This document shows, piece by piece, positions 16,815 through 23,298 of a DNA stretch of 35,555 nucleotides. How positions within the stretch are numbered: the stretch's first letter is position 1; each line of letters begins with the position of its first letter. Location of the stretch: positions 1-35,555 of the forward strand of contig NZ_CAMIOH010000007.1 of assembly GCF_946221145.1 (NCBI RefSeq). The letters are read 5' to 3'. The translations under genes were made by a program, and so were the position numbers. Below the pieces are notes generated by a model. It saw nothing but the letters and a program-made list of their open reading frames with translations, was not told the origin of the DNA and did not search any database. The DNA is from an uncultured Paracoccus sp. Lineage in GTDB: Bacteria; Pseudomonadota; Alphaproteobacteria; Rhodobacterales; Rhodobacteraceae.

Positions 16815-17434
16815 CCGATTTCGACACCGCCTTTGCCGCCTTTCCGCTGATCGCGATCCTGCGCGGTCTGCGCCCGGATGAGGCCGCCGACACCGCTGCC
16901 GCCCTGACCGGCGCGGGCTTCACGATCCTGGAAGTGCCGCTGAATTCCCCAGACCCGCTGGACAGCATCGCGCGGATGGTGGCCGCCGCCCCCGACGCGA
17001 TCATCGGCGCGGGCACGGTGCTGCGCCCCGATCAGGTGGGCGCGGTGGCGGATGCGGGGGGCCGGATCATCATCGCCCCGAATTTCGATCCCCGCGTCGC
17101 GGCCGAGGCGTGGCGGCTGGATCTGGCCTATTGCCCCGGCATCGGCACCGTCAGCGAAGCCTTTGCCGCCCTGGAGGCCGGGGCCGCCGCGCTGAAGCTG
17201 TTCCCGGCGGAAATGATCCCCCCCGCTGCGGTAAAGGCGATGCGCGCGGTTCTGCCCCCCGCCACCCGCCTGCTGCCTGTGGGCGGCATCGACCCGGCGG
17301 CGATGGCCGGCTATGTCCGGGCCGGCGCGAACGGGTTCGGGCTGGGATCGGCGCTGTACCGGCCCGGCCAGGACTCAGGCGCCACCGGACAGCGGGCGCG
17401 GGATTTTGCAGAGGCGTGGCGGGCACTGACATAA
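16811..17434 (+). CDS. dgoA: 2-dehydro-3-deoxy-6-phosphogalactonate aldolase
   Basis: Cleaves KDPGal to pyruvate and glyceraldehyde 3-phosphate, the last step of the galactose branch. The 207-residue protein has the catalytic glutamate E41 in ILEVPLNSP and the Schiff-base lysine K129 in ALKLFPAEM. The EVPLNSP form distinguishes DgoA from the KDPG aldolase Eda. Start 16811 follows from the ATGA overlap with dgoK. It is the last gene of the run that starts at chvE. Confidence 0.93.
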   Translation: MTDFDTAFAAFPLIAILRGLRPDEAADTAAALTGAGFTILEVPLNSPDPLDSIARMVAAAPDAIIGAGTVLRPDQVGAVADAGGRIIIAPNFDPRVAAEAWRLDLAYCPGIGTVSEAFAALEAGAAALKLFPAEMIPPAAVKAMRAVLPPATRLLPVGGIDPAAMAGYVRAGANGFGLGSALYRPGQDSGATGQRARDFAEAWRALT

Positions 17435-17455
17435 GTTAGGCGTGCCGGCCGTTTC

Positions 17456-17480
17456 GGAACATTGCCGGGATGGGCGCGTT
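17456..17480 (+). promoter_or_regulatory. EcfG-type general-stress promoter before the secreted repeat protein
   Basis: GGAAC at 17456-17460, a 16-base spacer, then CGTT at 17477-17480: an exact match to the GGAAC-N16/17-CGTT consensus of the alphaproteobacterial general-stress sigma factor. It sits about 50 bases before the next start codon and just past the end of the sugar operon. The match is seen; use by EcfG is inferred. Confidence 0.6.
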
Positions 17481-17528
17481 TCGGGCGATGCGCCGGTGGG
17501 AGGCGTATCACAGTCCGGGGAGGATCAG

Positions 17529-18071
17529 ATGAACACCACGTGGACGTGGGTGGCCGGCGGCGCACTCCTGGCGCTGACGGCTGTTTCAGCACAGGCCGAT
17601 TGCGCGGCCGAACTGGCGCGGCTGACCGGGGGAACGGCGACCGAGGGGATTTCCAAGGACGGAACGCTGGCGCCGTTGGAGGGGACTTCGGATGCGGCGG
17701 CGGGCACCGATGCCGCCGGAACCGGCGCTGCCGAGACGGCCGAGGAGGCGGGCATGAACAGCGCGGCGCCGATGGATGGCCCCTTAGCTGGCGGTGCGGG
17801 GTCCACGGGTGCCGCCCCCGCCGGGGGAATCGCCAAGGATGGATCACATGTCCCGCTGGAGGGTGCATCGGGGCAGCAGGCCGGTGTCGCCATGTCGGGT
17901 GCGGATGCCCAGGCCCAGCAAGAGGGCCAGCCCACCGCCGCCGAACAGGCCGGCGGTGCCGCCATGGACCATTCGACCCGCGACGCGCATGTCCGGGCCG
18001 CCCAGGATGCGCTTGCCGCAGGCAACGAGGACGCCTGCATGGAGGCCGTCAAGGCCGCGCAGTCGTCCTGA
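17529..18071 (+). CDS. Secreted hypothetical protein with a duplicated GI(S/A)KDGxxxPLEG motif
   Basis: Function unknown. The 180-residue protein has a clear Sec signal (cleavage after ALTAVSAQA, residue 23) and a mature start DCAAELARL. A long Ala/Gly/Thr-rich low-complexity middle follows, then a helical tail (HVRAAQDALAAGNEDACMEAVKAAQ). The motif GISKDGTLAPLEGTS at residues 40-54 recurs as GIAKDGSHVPLEGAS at 100-114. The start at 17529 is chosen because it begins the signal peptide and follows GGGGAGGA. One cysteine lies near each end (C25 and about C165). An EcfG-like promoter precedes it and a strong hairpin follows, so it is probably a single-gene, stress-induced unit. Confidence 0.75.
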   Translation: MNTTWTWVAGGALLALTAVSAQADCAAELARLTGGTATEGISKDGTLAPLEGTSDAAAGTDAAGTGAAETAEEAGMNSAAPMDGPLAGGAGSTGAAPAGGIAKDGSHVPLEGASGQQAGVAMSGADAQAQQEGQPTAAEQAGGAAMDHSTRDAHVRAAQDALAAGNEDACMEAVKAAQSS

Positions 18072-18080
18072 ACCCCGCTG

Positions 18081-18101
18081 GCCGGGGGCAACGCCCCCGG
18101 C
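18081..18101 (+). terminator. Terminator-like hairpin after the secreted repeat protein
   Basis: A perfect 9-bp stem, GCCGGGGGC with GCCCCCGGC, closes on AAC, 9 bases after the stop codon. There is no run of T. It is the likely transcription end of the single gene upstream. Confidence 0.65.
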
Positions 18102-18195
18102 TGCCTTGCCGCGCCATATGCGAAAAGACTGGAATGCCGCGCCGCTTTCTGGTGAGAGGGACGCCATCACAGCCTGGCCCCGGATGGACGACGCG

Positions 18196-18810
18196 ATGAG
18201 CATACATCTCTACCCCAATGACCTTCCCGACGACCTTACCCTTGGCCCGGTCGTCGCCATCGACACCGAGACGATGGGGCTTGATCCCCGGCGGGACCGG
18301 TTGTGCCTGGTGCAGCTGTCCATCGGCGATGGCGACGCGCATCTGGTCCAGATCGAACGCGGCCAGACCGAAGCGCCGAACCTGTGCCGGATGCTGACCG
18401 ATCCCAAGGTGCTGAAGCTGTTCCATTTCGGCCGCTTCGACATCGCCGCCCTGGAAAATGCCTTTGGCGTGGTCACCGCGCCCGTCTGGTGCACCAAGAT
18501 CGCGTCCAAGCTGGTGCGCACCTTCACCGACCGGCACGGTCTGAAATACCTGTTGAGCGAGCTGGTGAATGTCGATGTCAGCAAGCAGCAGCAGACCAGC
18601 GACTGGGGCGCCCCGGATCTGACCGATGCACAGCTGGAATATGCGGCCTCGGACGTGTTGCATCTGCACAAGCTGAAAGAGGCGTTGGAAGAACGGCTGC
18701 GTCGCGAAAACCGCATGGGGCTGGCGCAGGCCTGTTTTGATTTCCTGCCCGCCCGGGCGCATCTGGATCTGCTGGGCTGGGGGGATGAAAACGACATCTT
18801 CAGGCATTAG
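18196..18810 (+). CDS. rnd: Ribonuclease D-type 3'-5' exonuclease
   Basis: DEDDy-family exonuclease acting on RNA 3' ends, probably in tRNA maturation. The 204-residue protein consists of the exonuclease domain only: motif I IDTETMGLD (about residue 22), motif II HFGRFDIAALE and motif III YAASDVLHL. The HRDC domains of E. coli RNase D (375 residues) are absent. Short RNase D proteins of this type are common in alphaproteobacteria. An alternative start 12 bases upstream (18184) is possible; neither has a good ribosome site. Confidence 0.85.
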   Translation: MSIHLYPNDLPDDLTLGPVVAIDTETMGLDPRRDRLCLVQLSIGDGDAHLVQIERGQTEAPNLCRMLTDPKVLKLFHFGRFDIAALENAFGVVTAPVWCTKIASKLVRTFTDRHGLKYLLSELVNVDVSKQQQTSDWGAPDLTDAQLEYAASDVLHLHKLKEALEERLRRENRMGLAQACFDFLPARAHLDLLGWGDENDIFRH

Positions 18811-18884
18811 ATGCCGGGTCAGGCCGGGGGCGCTTCGCCCCCCGGACCCCCAGAGGATATTTAGGTGAAGAAGAAGGCACGGGT
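18811..18884 (+). repeat. Rhodobacterales-like intergenic element: GC hairpin plus GGATATTT and GAAGAAGAAGG tail
   Basis: Between rnd and kdsD lies a stem (CCGGGGGCG with CGCCCCCCGG, one bulged C, loop CTT, 18824-18845). It is followed by ACCCCCAGAGGATATTT and then GTGAAGAAGAAGG. I recognise this order (GC-rich hairpin, GGANTATTT, AAGAAGAAG) as a recurrent intergenic pattern of Rhodobacteraceae genomes, from memory and not from a search. Only one copy occurs in this window. The tail supplies the ribosome site of kdsD. Confidence 0.5.
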
Positions 18885-18888
18885 TTGA
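18865..18888 (+). CDS. Possible 7-codon leader ORF overlapping the kdsD start
   Basis: GTG AAG AAG AAG GCA CGG GTT TGA encodes MKKKARV. It has an AGAGGA ribosome site 7 bases upstream, and its TGA overlaps the TTG start of kdsD (TTGA). Such an arrangement could couple or attenuate kdsD translation. It may equally be a chance product of the repeat element. Evidence is sequence position only. Confidence 0.25.
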   Translation: MKKKARV

Positions 18889-19829
18889 GCGATTATCTGG
18901 ACACGGCGCGGCGCGTCATCGGGACCGAGGCGCAGGGGCTGGCCCTTCTGGCCGAGGGGCTGGACGGAGATTTCTCTCGCGCGGTCGATCTGATCCTGGG
19001 CGCGCGCGGGCGGGTGATCGTGTCCGGCATGGGAAAGTCCGGCCATGTCGGGCGCAAGATCGCGGCCACCTTCGCCTCGACCGGGACGCCTGCGCAATTC
19101 GTCCATCCGGCCGAGGCCAGCCATGGCGATCTGGGCATGGTGACGCAGGCCGACGTGGCCCTGGTGCTGTCCAACAGCGGCGAAACGCCCGAACTGGCCG
19201 ACCTGATCGCCCATACGCGCCGCTTTGAAATTCCGCTGATCGGCGTCGCCTCGCGCCCTGAATCGACCCTGCTGCGACAGGCAGACGTGGCTCTGGTGCT
19301 GCCCGCCGCGCCAGAGGCCTGCGGCAGCGGCATCGTGCCGACGACATCCACCACCATGACCCTGGCGCTTGGCGATGCCCTGGCCGTGGCCCTGATGGAG
19401 CATCGGCAGTTCACGCCCGAACATTTCCGTACCTTCCATCCTGGCGGCAAGCTGGGGGCAAGGCTGGCCAAGGTGGGCGACCTGATGCACCGCGACATGC
19501 CGCTGGTGCCCGAGGATGCGCCGATGACCGAGGCCCTGCTGGTGATCAGCCAGAAGGGCTATGGCGTGACGGGCGTGACCGGGCGCGATGGGCATCTGGT
19601 CGGCATCATCACCGATGGCGACCTTCGGCGCCACATGCAGGGCCTTCTGGACCGTCGCGCGGCCGAGGTGATGACCCCCGCTCCGCGTGTGATCGCCCCC
19701 GATGCCCTGGCGGAAACGGCCCTGGCGCAGATGCAGGACCGCAAGATCACCTGCCTGTTCGCCGTCGCCGACGACATGCCCCAGGGCATTCTGCATATCC
19801 ACGACTGCCTGCGTGCCGGGATCGCCTGA
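18885..19829 (+). CDS. kdsD: Arabinose-5-phosphate isomerase (KpsF/GutQ family)
   Basis: Converts ribulose 5-phosphate to arabinose 5-phosphate, the precursor of Kdo in lipopolysaccharide. The 314-residue protein has a SIS isomerase domain (about residues 30-165; VSGMGKSGHVGRKIAATFASTGTPA, the SNSGETPE loop and FHPGGKLGA). Two CBS domains follow (about 195-310; ITDGDLRRH and DRKITCLFAV). It starts at TTG with AAGG seven bases upstream. No kdsC phosphatase lies next to it, unlike in E. coli. Linkage to lptC, lptA and lptB fits an outer-membrane biogenesis role. Confidence 0.92.
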   Translation: MSDYLDTARRVIGTEAQGLALLAEGLDGDFSRAVDLILGARGRVIVSGMGKSGHVGRKIAATFASTGTPAQFVHPAEASHGDLGMVTQADVALVLSNSGETPELADLIAHTRRFEIPLIGVASRPESTLLRQADVALVLPAAPEACGSGIVPTTSTTMTLALGDALAVALMEHRQFTPEHFRTFHPGGKLGARLAKVGDLMHRDMPLVPEDAPMTEALLVISQKGYGVTGVTGRDGHLVGIITDGDLRRHMQGLLDRRAAEVMTPAPRVIAPDALAETALAQMQDRKITCLFAVADDMPQGILHIHDCLRAGIA

Positions 19830-19832
19830 CGC

Positions 19833-20402
19833 ATGAACCGGACCCGTATCGTCCGCTGGCTGCGCGTCCTGCTGCCCCTGCTGGCGCTGATGATGCTGTC
19901 GGTGCTGTTCCTGTTCTCGCGCGGCGGAGACGGCGAATCGCAGATCCCCTATGCCGATGTCGATGCCCAGGCGATGGCCCGCGATCCGCGCCTGGTGGCC
20001 CCCGAATATGCGGGCGTGACGCCTGACGGGGCGCAGCTGATCCTGCGCGCGACCGAGGCGGCCACCGCTGCCCAGGGCGGCAGCGCCCGCGACCTGCAAC
20101 TGGACTGGCAGCGTCCCGACGGGCTGCGCGCCGATCTGTCCGCGCCCCGGGCCGGGCTGGCCGGTGACGCGATCCGGCTGGAGGGGGGGGTGCGGATGAC
20201 CACATCCTCGGGCTGGACGGTCGATGCCCCGAGCGTCGAGGCCGCGACCGATCGTTCGCGCATCGGGGCGCAGGAGGGCGTGCAGGCCCGGGCGCCCTTC
20301 GGCAGCCTGTCGGCCCGGCGGATGGAACTTGCGCCGGCCGAGGGGCAGGACGATGCGATCTTGAATTTCTCGGGCGATGTCCGTCTGATATACCAGCCCT
20401 GA
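19833..20402 (+). CDS. lptC: Lipopolysaccharide export protein LptC
   Basis: Single-pass inner-membrane protein that passes LPS from the LptB2FG transporter to LptA. The 189-residue protein has one N-terminal membrane anchor (VLLPLLALMMLSVLFLFS, residues 12-29). A periplasmic region of LptC/YrbK character follows, ending in the SFG- and FSGDVRLIYQ-like strands. It starts 3 bases after kdsD and is followed by lptA after 16 bases. Sequence divergence is high in this family; the call leans on order as well as on topology. Confidence 0.85.
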   Translation: MNRTRIVRWLRVLLPLLALMMLSVLFLFSRGGDGESQIPYADVDAQAMARDPRLVAPEYAGVTPDGAQLILRATEAATAAQGGSARDLQLDWQRPDGLRADLSAPRAGLAGDAIRLEGGVRMTTSSGWTVDAPSVEAATDRSRIGAQEGVQARAPFGSLSARRMELAPAEGQDDAILNFSGDVRLIYQP

Positions 20403-20418
20403 CCGAAGGACCGAACCG

Positions 20419-20895
20419 ATGCTGCGCGCCGTGCTGACAGCCCTGATCCTTGCCGCTGGCCCGGCTGTCGCGCAGAACGTCGCCTTCGGGGGCATGCGCG
20501 CCGACATCACCGCCCCGGTCGAGGTCGCAGCCGACAGCCTGTCGGTCAATCAGGCCGATGGCAGCGCGGTCTTTACCGGCAATGTCGTGATCGGCCAGGG
20601 CGACATGCGGCTGTCCGCGGACAGGGTGACGGTGATCTATGCCGAGGGCGGGCAGAGCCGCATCCGGTCGCTGGACGCCAGCGGCAATGTCACGCTGGTG
20701 TCGGGCCAGGACGCGGCCGAGGCGCAGGCCGCACGCTATGACGTGGCCTCGGGCAATGTGACGCTGACCGGCGACGTGGTGCTGACCCAGGGGCAGAACG
20801 TGCTGACGGGAGAGACGATGCAGGTCAACCTGGGATCGGGCACCGCGCAGGTCCAGGGCCGGGTGCGGTCGGTCCTGCAGCCGGGCGGCAACTGA
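20419..20895 (+). CDS. lptA: Lipopolysaccharide transport periplasmic protein LptA
   Basis: Forms the periplasmic beta-jellyroll bridge for LPS. The 158-residue precursor has a Sec signal (ALILAAGPAVAQ, cleavage near residue 19) and an OstA-type repeat pattern: VEVAADSLSVNQADGSAVFTGN, then SGNVTLTGDVVLTQGQNVLTG. The stop overlaps the lptB start by one base (TGATG), so the two are translationally coupled. Confidence 0.9.
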   Translation: MLRAVLTALILAAGPAVAQNVAFGGMRADITAPVEVAADSLSVNQADGSAVFTGNVVIGQGDMRLSADRVTVIYAEGGQSRIRSLDASGNVTLVSGQDAAEAQAARYDVASGNVTLTGDVVLTQGQNVLTGETMQVNLGSGTAQVQGRVRSVLQPGGN

Positions 20896-21641
20896 TGCCC
20901 GGCGCTGCGCGCAAGGGCGACGGGTTGCGGGTCCGGGGGTTGCGCAAATCCTATCGCAACCGTCCGGTGATCCGCGACGTGTCGGTGGATCTGGCGCGGG
21001 GCGAAGTCGTGGCCCTGCTGGGTCCGAACGGATCGGGCAAGACGACCTGCTTCTACTGCATCGCCGGGCTGGTTCCGCCCGATGCCGGTCAGGTGCTGAT
21101 CGACGGGCGGGACGCCACCCGGCTGCCGATGTTCCGCCGCGCGCGGATGGGCATCGGCTATCTGCCGCAGGAAATGTCGATCTTTCGCGGGATGTCGGTC
21201 GAACAGAACATCATGGCCGTGCTGGAGGTCGCCCACGAGGATCCCCGCCGCCGCCGCGACCGGCTTGAGGAACTGCTGGGTGATTTCTCCATCGAGCATC
21301 TGCGCGCCGCGCCTGCCCTGGCGCTGTCGGGGGGCGAGCGTCGCCGGGCCGAGATCGCCCGTTGCCTGGCCTCGGACCCCAGCTTCCTGTTGCTGGACGA
21401 ACCCTTCGCGGGCGTCGATCCCATCGCCGTGGGCGAGATTCGCGGGCTGGTCCATGACCTGAAGTCGCGCGGCATCGGCGTGCTGATCACCGACCACAAC
21501 GTCCGCGAGACGCTGGGCATCGTCGATCGCGCCTATATCCTGCATGACGGCCATGTGCTGATGTCGGGCACCACCGACCAGATCGTCGCCGATCCCAAGG
21601 TGCGCGAGGTCTATCTGGGCGAAGGCTTTCGCATGGGCTGA
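20895..21641 (+). CDS. lptB: Lipopolysaccharide export ATPase LptB
   Basis: Cytoplasmic ATPase of the LptB2FGC exporter. The 248-residue protein has Walker A GPNGSGKTT (residues 43-51), the family-typical GYLPQEMSIFRGMSVEQNI Q-loop region, signature LSGGERRR, and Walker B FLLLDEPFAGVDP. ITDHNVRETL is the LptB H-loop sequence. In many proteobacteria rpoN follows; here a strong hairpin and then hpf follow instead. Confidence 0.95.
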   Translation: MPGAARKGDGLRVRGLRKSYRNRPVIRDVSVDLARGEVVALLGPNGSGKTTCFYCIAGLVPPDAGQVLIDGRDATRLPMFRRARMGIGYLPQEMSIFRGMSVEQNIMAVLEVAHEDPRRRRDRLEELLGDFSIEHLRAAPALALSGGERRRAEIARCLASDPSFLLLDEPFAGVDPIAVGEIRGLVHDLKSRGIGVLITDHNVRETLGIVDRAYILHDGHVLMSGTTDQIVADPKVREVYLGEGFRMG

Positions 21642-21680
21642 CCGGGCGGCGAAGGGGGGAAATCGGTCCCCGCCGTCCGG
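21642..21680 (+). terminator. Terminator hairpin after lptB
   Basis: A 10-bp outer stem with one G:U pair (CCGGGCGGCG at 21642-21651 with CGCCGTCCGG at 21671-21680) encloses a smaller G/C stem. It starts at the base after the lptB stop. No U-run follows. It separates the kdsD-lpt unit from hpf, which has its own promoters. Confidence 0.65.
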
Positions 21681-21686
21681 ACCCCG

Positions 21687-21716
21687 TTGACAGAACCGAT
21701 CCGCTGTCACCAGATT
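21687..21716 (+). promoter_or_regulatory. Possible housekeeping promoter upstream of hpf
   Basis: A perfect TTGACA (21687-21692) is followed 18 bases later by CAGATT (21711-21716), a weak -10. It would add a basal promoter upstream of the stress-type promoter at 21736. Confidence 0.35.
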
Positions 21717-21735
21717 GACTTATGCGGGTGCGGCA

Positions 21736-21760
21736 GGAACCGCATCCCGCCATCCCCGTT
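21736..21760 (+). promoter_or_regulatory. EcfG-type general-stress promoter of hpf
   Basis: GGAAC at 21736-21740, a 16-base spacer, and CGTT at 21757-21760: an exact general-stress sigma consensus about 60 bases before the hpf start. It is the second such match in the window, with the same 16-base spacing. Stress control of a ribosome hibernation factor makes biological sense. Use by EcfG is inferred. Confidence 0.62.
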
Positions 21761-21820
21761 TCCGCCCTGTGCCGGCAGACGGGCCGGCGCATGGAAGACG
21801 GGCAACCGAGAGGAAAGACG

Positions 21821-22396
21821 ATGCGCTATACCATCAGCGGAAAACAGATCGATGTCGGCGATGCGCTTTCGACGCATGTCCAGACGCAAGTGGGCGAAAC
21901 GGTCGGCAAGTATTCGCAGCGACCGACCGATGCGACCGTGACCTTTTCCAAGGACGCCCATCAGTTCCTGTGCGACGCCGTGGTGCATCTGTCCACCGGC
22001 CTGAACGTGACCGCCCGCGGTTCCGCCACCGAGATCTATGCCGCCTTCGAGGCCTGCCGCGAGAAGATGGACAAGCAGCTTCGCCGCTACAAGCGCCGCC
22101 TGAAGGATCACCACAAGGACAGGTCCGAGCCTGTTGAATTCGCGCAGGCGGGCATGTATGTGCTGGCCGCCGACGAGGATGAATGGGAAGCGCAGGACAG
22201 CGGCCTGCAACCGATCATCATCGCCGAGATGGAGACCCGCGTGCCGACCCTGTCGGTCGGCGATGCGGTGATGCAGATGGAACTGTCGGGAACGCCGTTG
22301 CTTGTGTTCCGCAACGAGAAACACGGGGGCGTCAATGTGGTCCACCGCCGCGATGACGGCAATGTGGGCTGGATCGACCCGCGCGGCAATGGCTAG
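21821..22396 (+). CDS. hpf: Long-form ribosome hibernation promoting factor
   Basis: Binds the 30S decoding centre and dimerises 70S ribosomes into inactive 100S particles during starvation. The 191-residue protein has the N-terminal S30AE domain (residues 1-105, MRYTISGKQIDVGDALSTHV onward) and a basic linker. The C-terminal dimerisation domain (about 130-190) has METRVPTLSVGDAVMQMELSG and NVVHRRDDGNVGWIDP. Start 21821 begins the S30AE fold and follows GAGAGGAAA; an in-frame ATG at 21722 would add unrelated sequence. ptsN follows. Confidence 0.93.
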   Translation: MRYTISGKQIDVGDALSTHVQTQVGETVGKYSQRPTDATVTFSKDAHQFLCDAVVHLSTGLNVTARGSATEIYAAFEACREKMDKQLRRYKRRLKDHHKDRSEPVEFAQAGMYVLAADEDEWEAQDSGLQPIIIAEMETRVPTLSVGDAVMQMELSGTPLLVFRNEKHGGVNVVHRRDDGNVGWIDPRGNG

Positions 22397-22428
22397 GGCC
22401 GCCGTTCGGAACGCCTGACTGAACCGAT

Positions 22429-22454
22429 GCGCCCCTGCCATGTCGTAGGGGCGC
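22429..22454 (+). terminator. Hairpin between hpf and ptsN
   Basis: An 8-bp stem, GCGCCCCT with AGGGGCGC, encloses a 10-base loop. It ends 25 bases before the ptsN ATG. It could be an hpf terminator or processing signal. Full termination would require a separate ptsN promoter, which I do not see. Confidence 0.45.
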
Positions 22455-22479
22455 TTGAGCCTTGGGAAAGACGCGAGCC

Positions 22480-22941
22480 ATGCAGCTGACCGAAATCCTC
22501 AGACCCGGTGCCGTGCGGTCCCTGGGACAGGTAACGTCGAAAAAGCGCCTGTTTCAGGAGCTTGCGGACCTGGCCCATGCCGAATACGGCCTGAACGCGA
22601 CCGAGGTTCTGGACGCCTTGCAGGAACGTGAAAGCCTGGGGCCGACCGGTGTCGGTCAGGGCGTGGCGCTGCCCCATGCACGGTTGCATGGTCTGAACAC
22701 CGTCGTCGGGCTGTTCGTGCGGCTGGAAAAGCCGCTGGATTTCGACGCGGTGGACCGCCAGCCGGTCGATCTGGTCTTTGGACTGCTGGCCCCGGAAAGC
22801 AGCGGCGTCGATCACCTCAAGGCGCTTGCGCTTGTGTCGCGGACGCTGCGCGACACCGACCTGCGCGCCAAGCTGCGCGCCAATGACGACCCGGTGGCGC
22901 TGCACGCGGTTCTGGCGGCACAGGGCGTCAAGGCAGCTTAA
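22480..22941 (+). CDS. ptsN: PTS IIA-like nitrogen regulatory protein PtsN (EIIA-Ntr)
   Basis: Phosphoryl acceptor of the nitrogen-related PTS, regulating metabolism and transport by protein contact. The 153-residue protein has the EIIA fold with the phosphorylated histidine H66 in GVALPHARL. The conserved LEKPLDFDAVDRQPVDLVFGLLAP follows. The ATG at 22480 follows GGGAAAG by 9 bases; an in-frame TTG at 22462 is a less likely start. The hpf-ptsN pairing is conserved in proteobacteria. Confidence 0.93.
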   Translation: MQLTEILRPGAVRSLGQVTSKKRLFQELADLAHAEYGLNATEVLDALQERESLGPTGVGQGVALPHARLHGLNTVVGLFVRLEKPLDFDAVDRQPVDLVFGLLAPESSGVDHLKALALVSRTLRDTDLRAKLRANDDPVALHAVLAAQGVKAA

Positions 22942-22945
22942 TGCT

Positions 22946-22973
22946 TTGAATGGGGCCGATTCGGCCCTATACT
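22946..22973 (+). promoter_or_regulatory. Strong promoter with a palindromic operator filling the spacer
   Basis: TTGAAT (22946-22951), a 16-base spacer and TATACT (22968-22973) form the best housekeeping promoter in the window. The spacer contains a perfect 15-base palindrome, GGGCCGATTCGGCCC (22953-22967). A repressor or MerR-like factor bound there would sit between the sigma contacts. The promoter lies 30 bases before the 62-residue gene. The pattern is seen; the regulator is unknown. Confidence 0.55.
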
Positions 22974-23003
22974 GGACCCCGGACTTGGCGTCAGGAGGTC
23001 GAG

Positions 23004-23192
23004 ATGACCACGAAAAACAGCGATACCCTGCAGAATAACGGTGCCACCCGCTTGCGCGAATTCATGCGTCAGGACCGCGAGGACGGCACCCATCCCGCAA
23101 TCGAGGCTCTGCGCGCCCGCCCGCAGATGCGCGCCGAGGAAAACCGCAAGTTCGTCGAATATGCCCGGATCGACCGCGGCCAGATGAGCTGA
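23004..23192 (+). CDS. Small hypothetical protein, 62 residues
   Basis: Function unknown and not recognised. Translation is well supported: AGGAGGT lies 6 bases before the ATG and a strong promoter precedes it. The product is polar and charged, probably helical (TRLREFMRQDREDGTHPAIEAL, then AEENRKFVEYARIDRGQM). It has no cysteine, signal peptide or membrane segment. It follows ptsN but has its own promoter. The size and charge would fit a small regulator or adaptor, but nothing shows this. Confidence 0.7.
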   Translation: MTTKNSDTLQNNGATRLREFMRQDREDGTHPAIEALRARPQMRAEENRKFVEYARIDRGQMS

Positions 23193-23298
23193 CATTCCCC
23201 CATCCCGATCCGGGCGGCACGGGCCTTTCTGCCTTGGGTCGTCCCGCAGGGGTGCGGTCTTCGATCGGCAGTGGCATGAATGGGATGAGGGCAAGGCC

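Noticed and set aside
22462..22479. TTG at 22462 as the ptsN start
   Set aside because: The ATG at 22480 has a better-placed GGGAAAG and gives the normal N-terminus.
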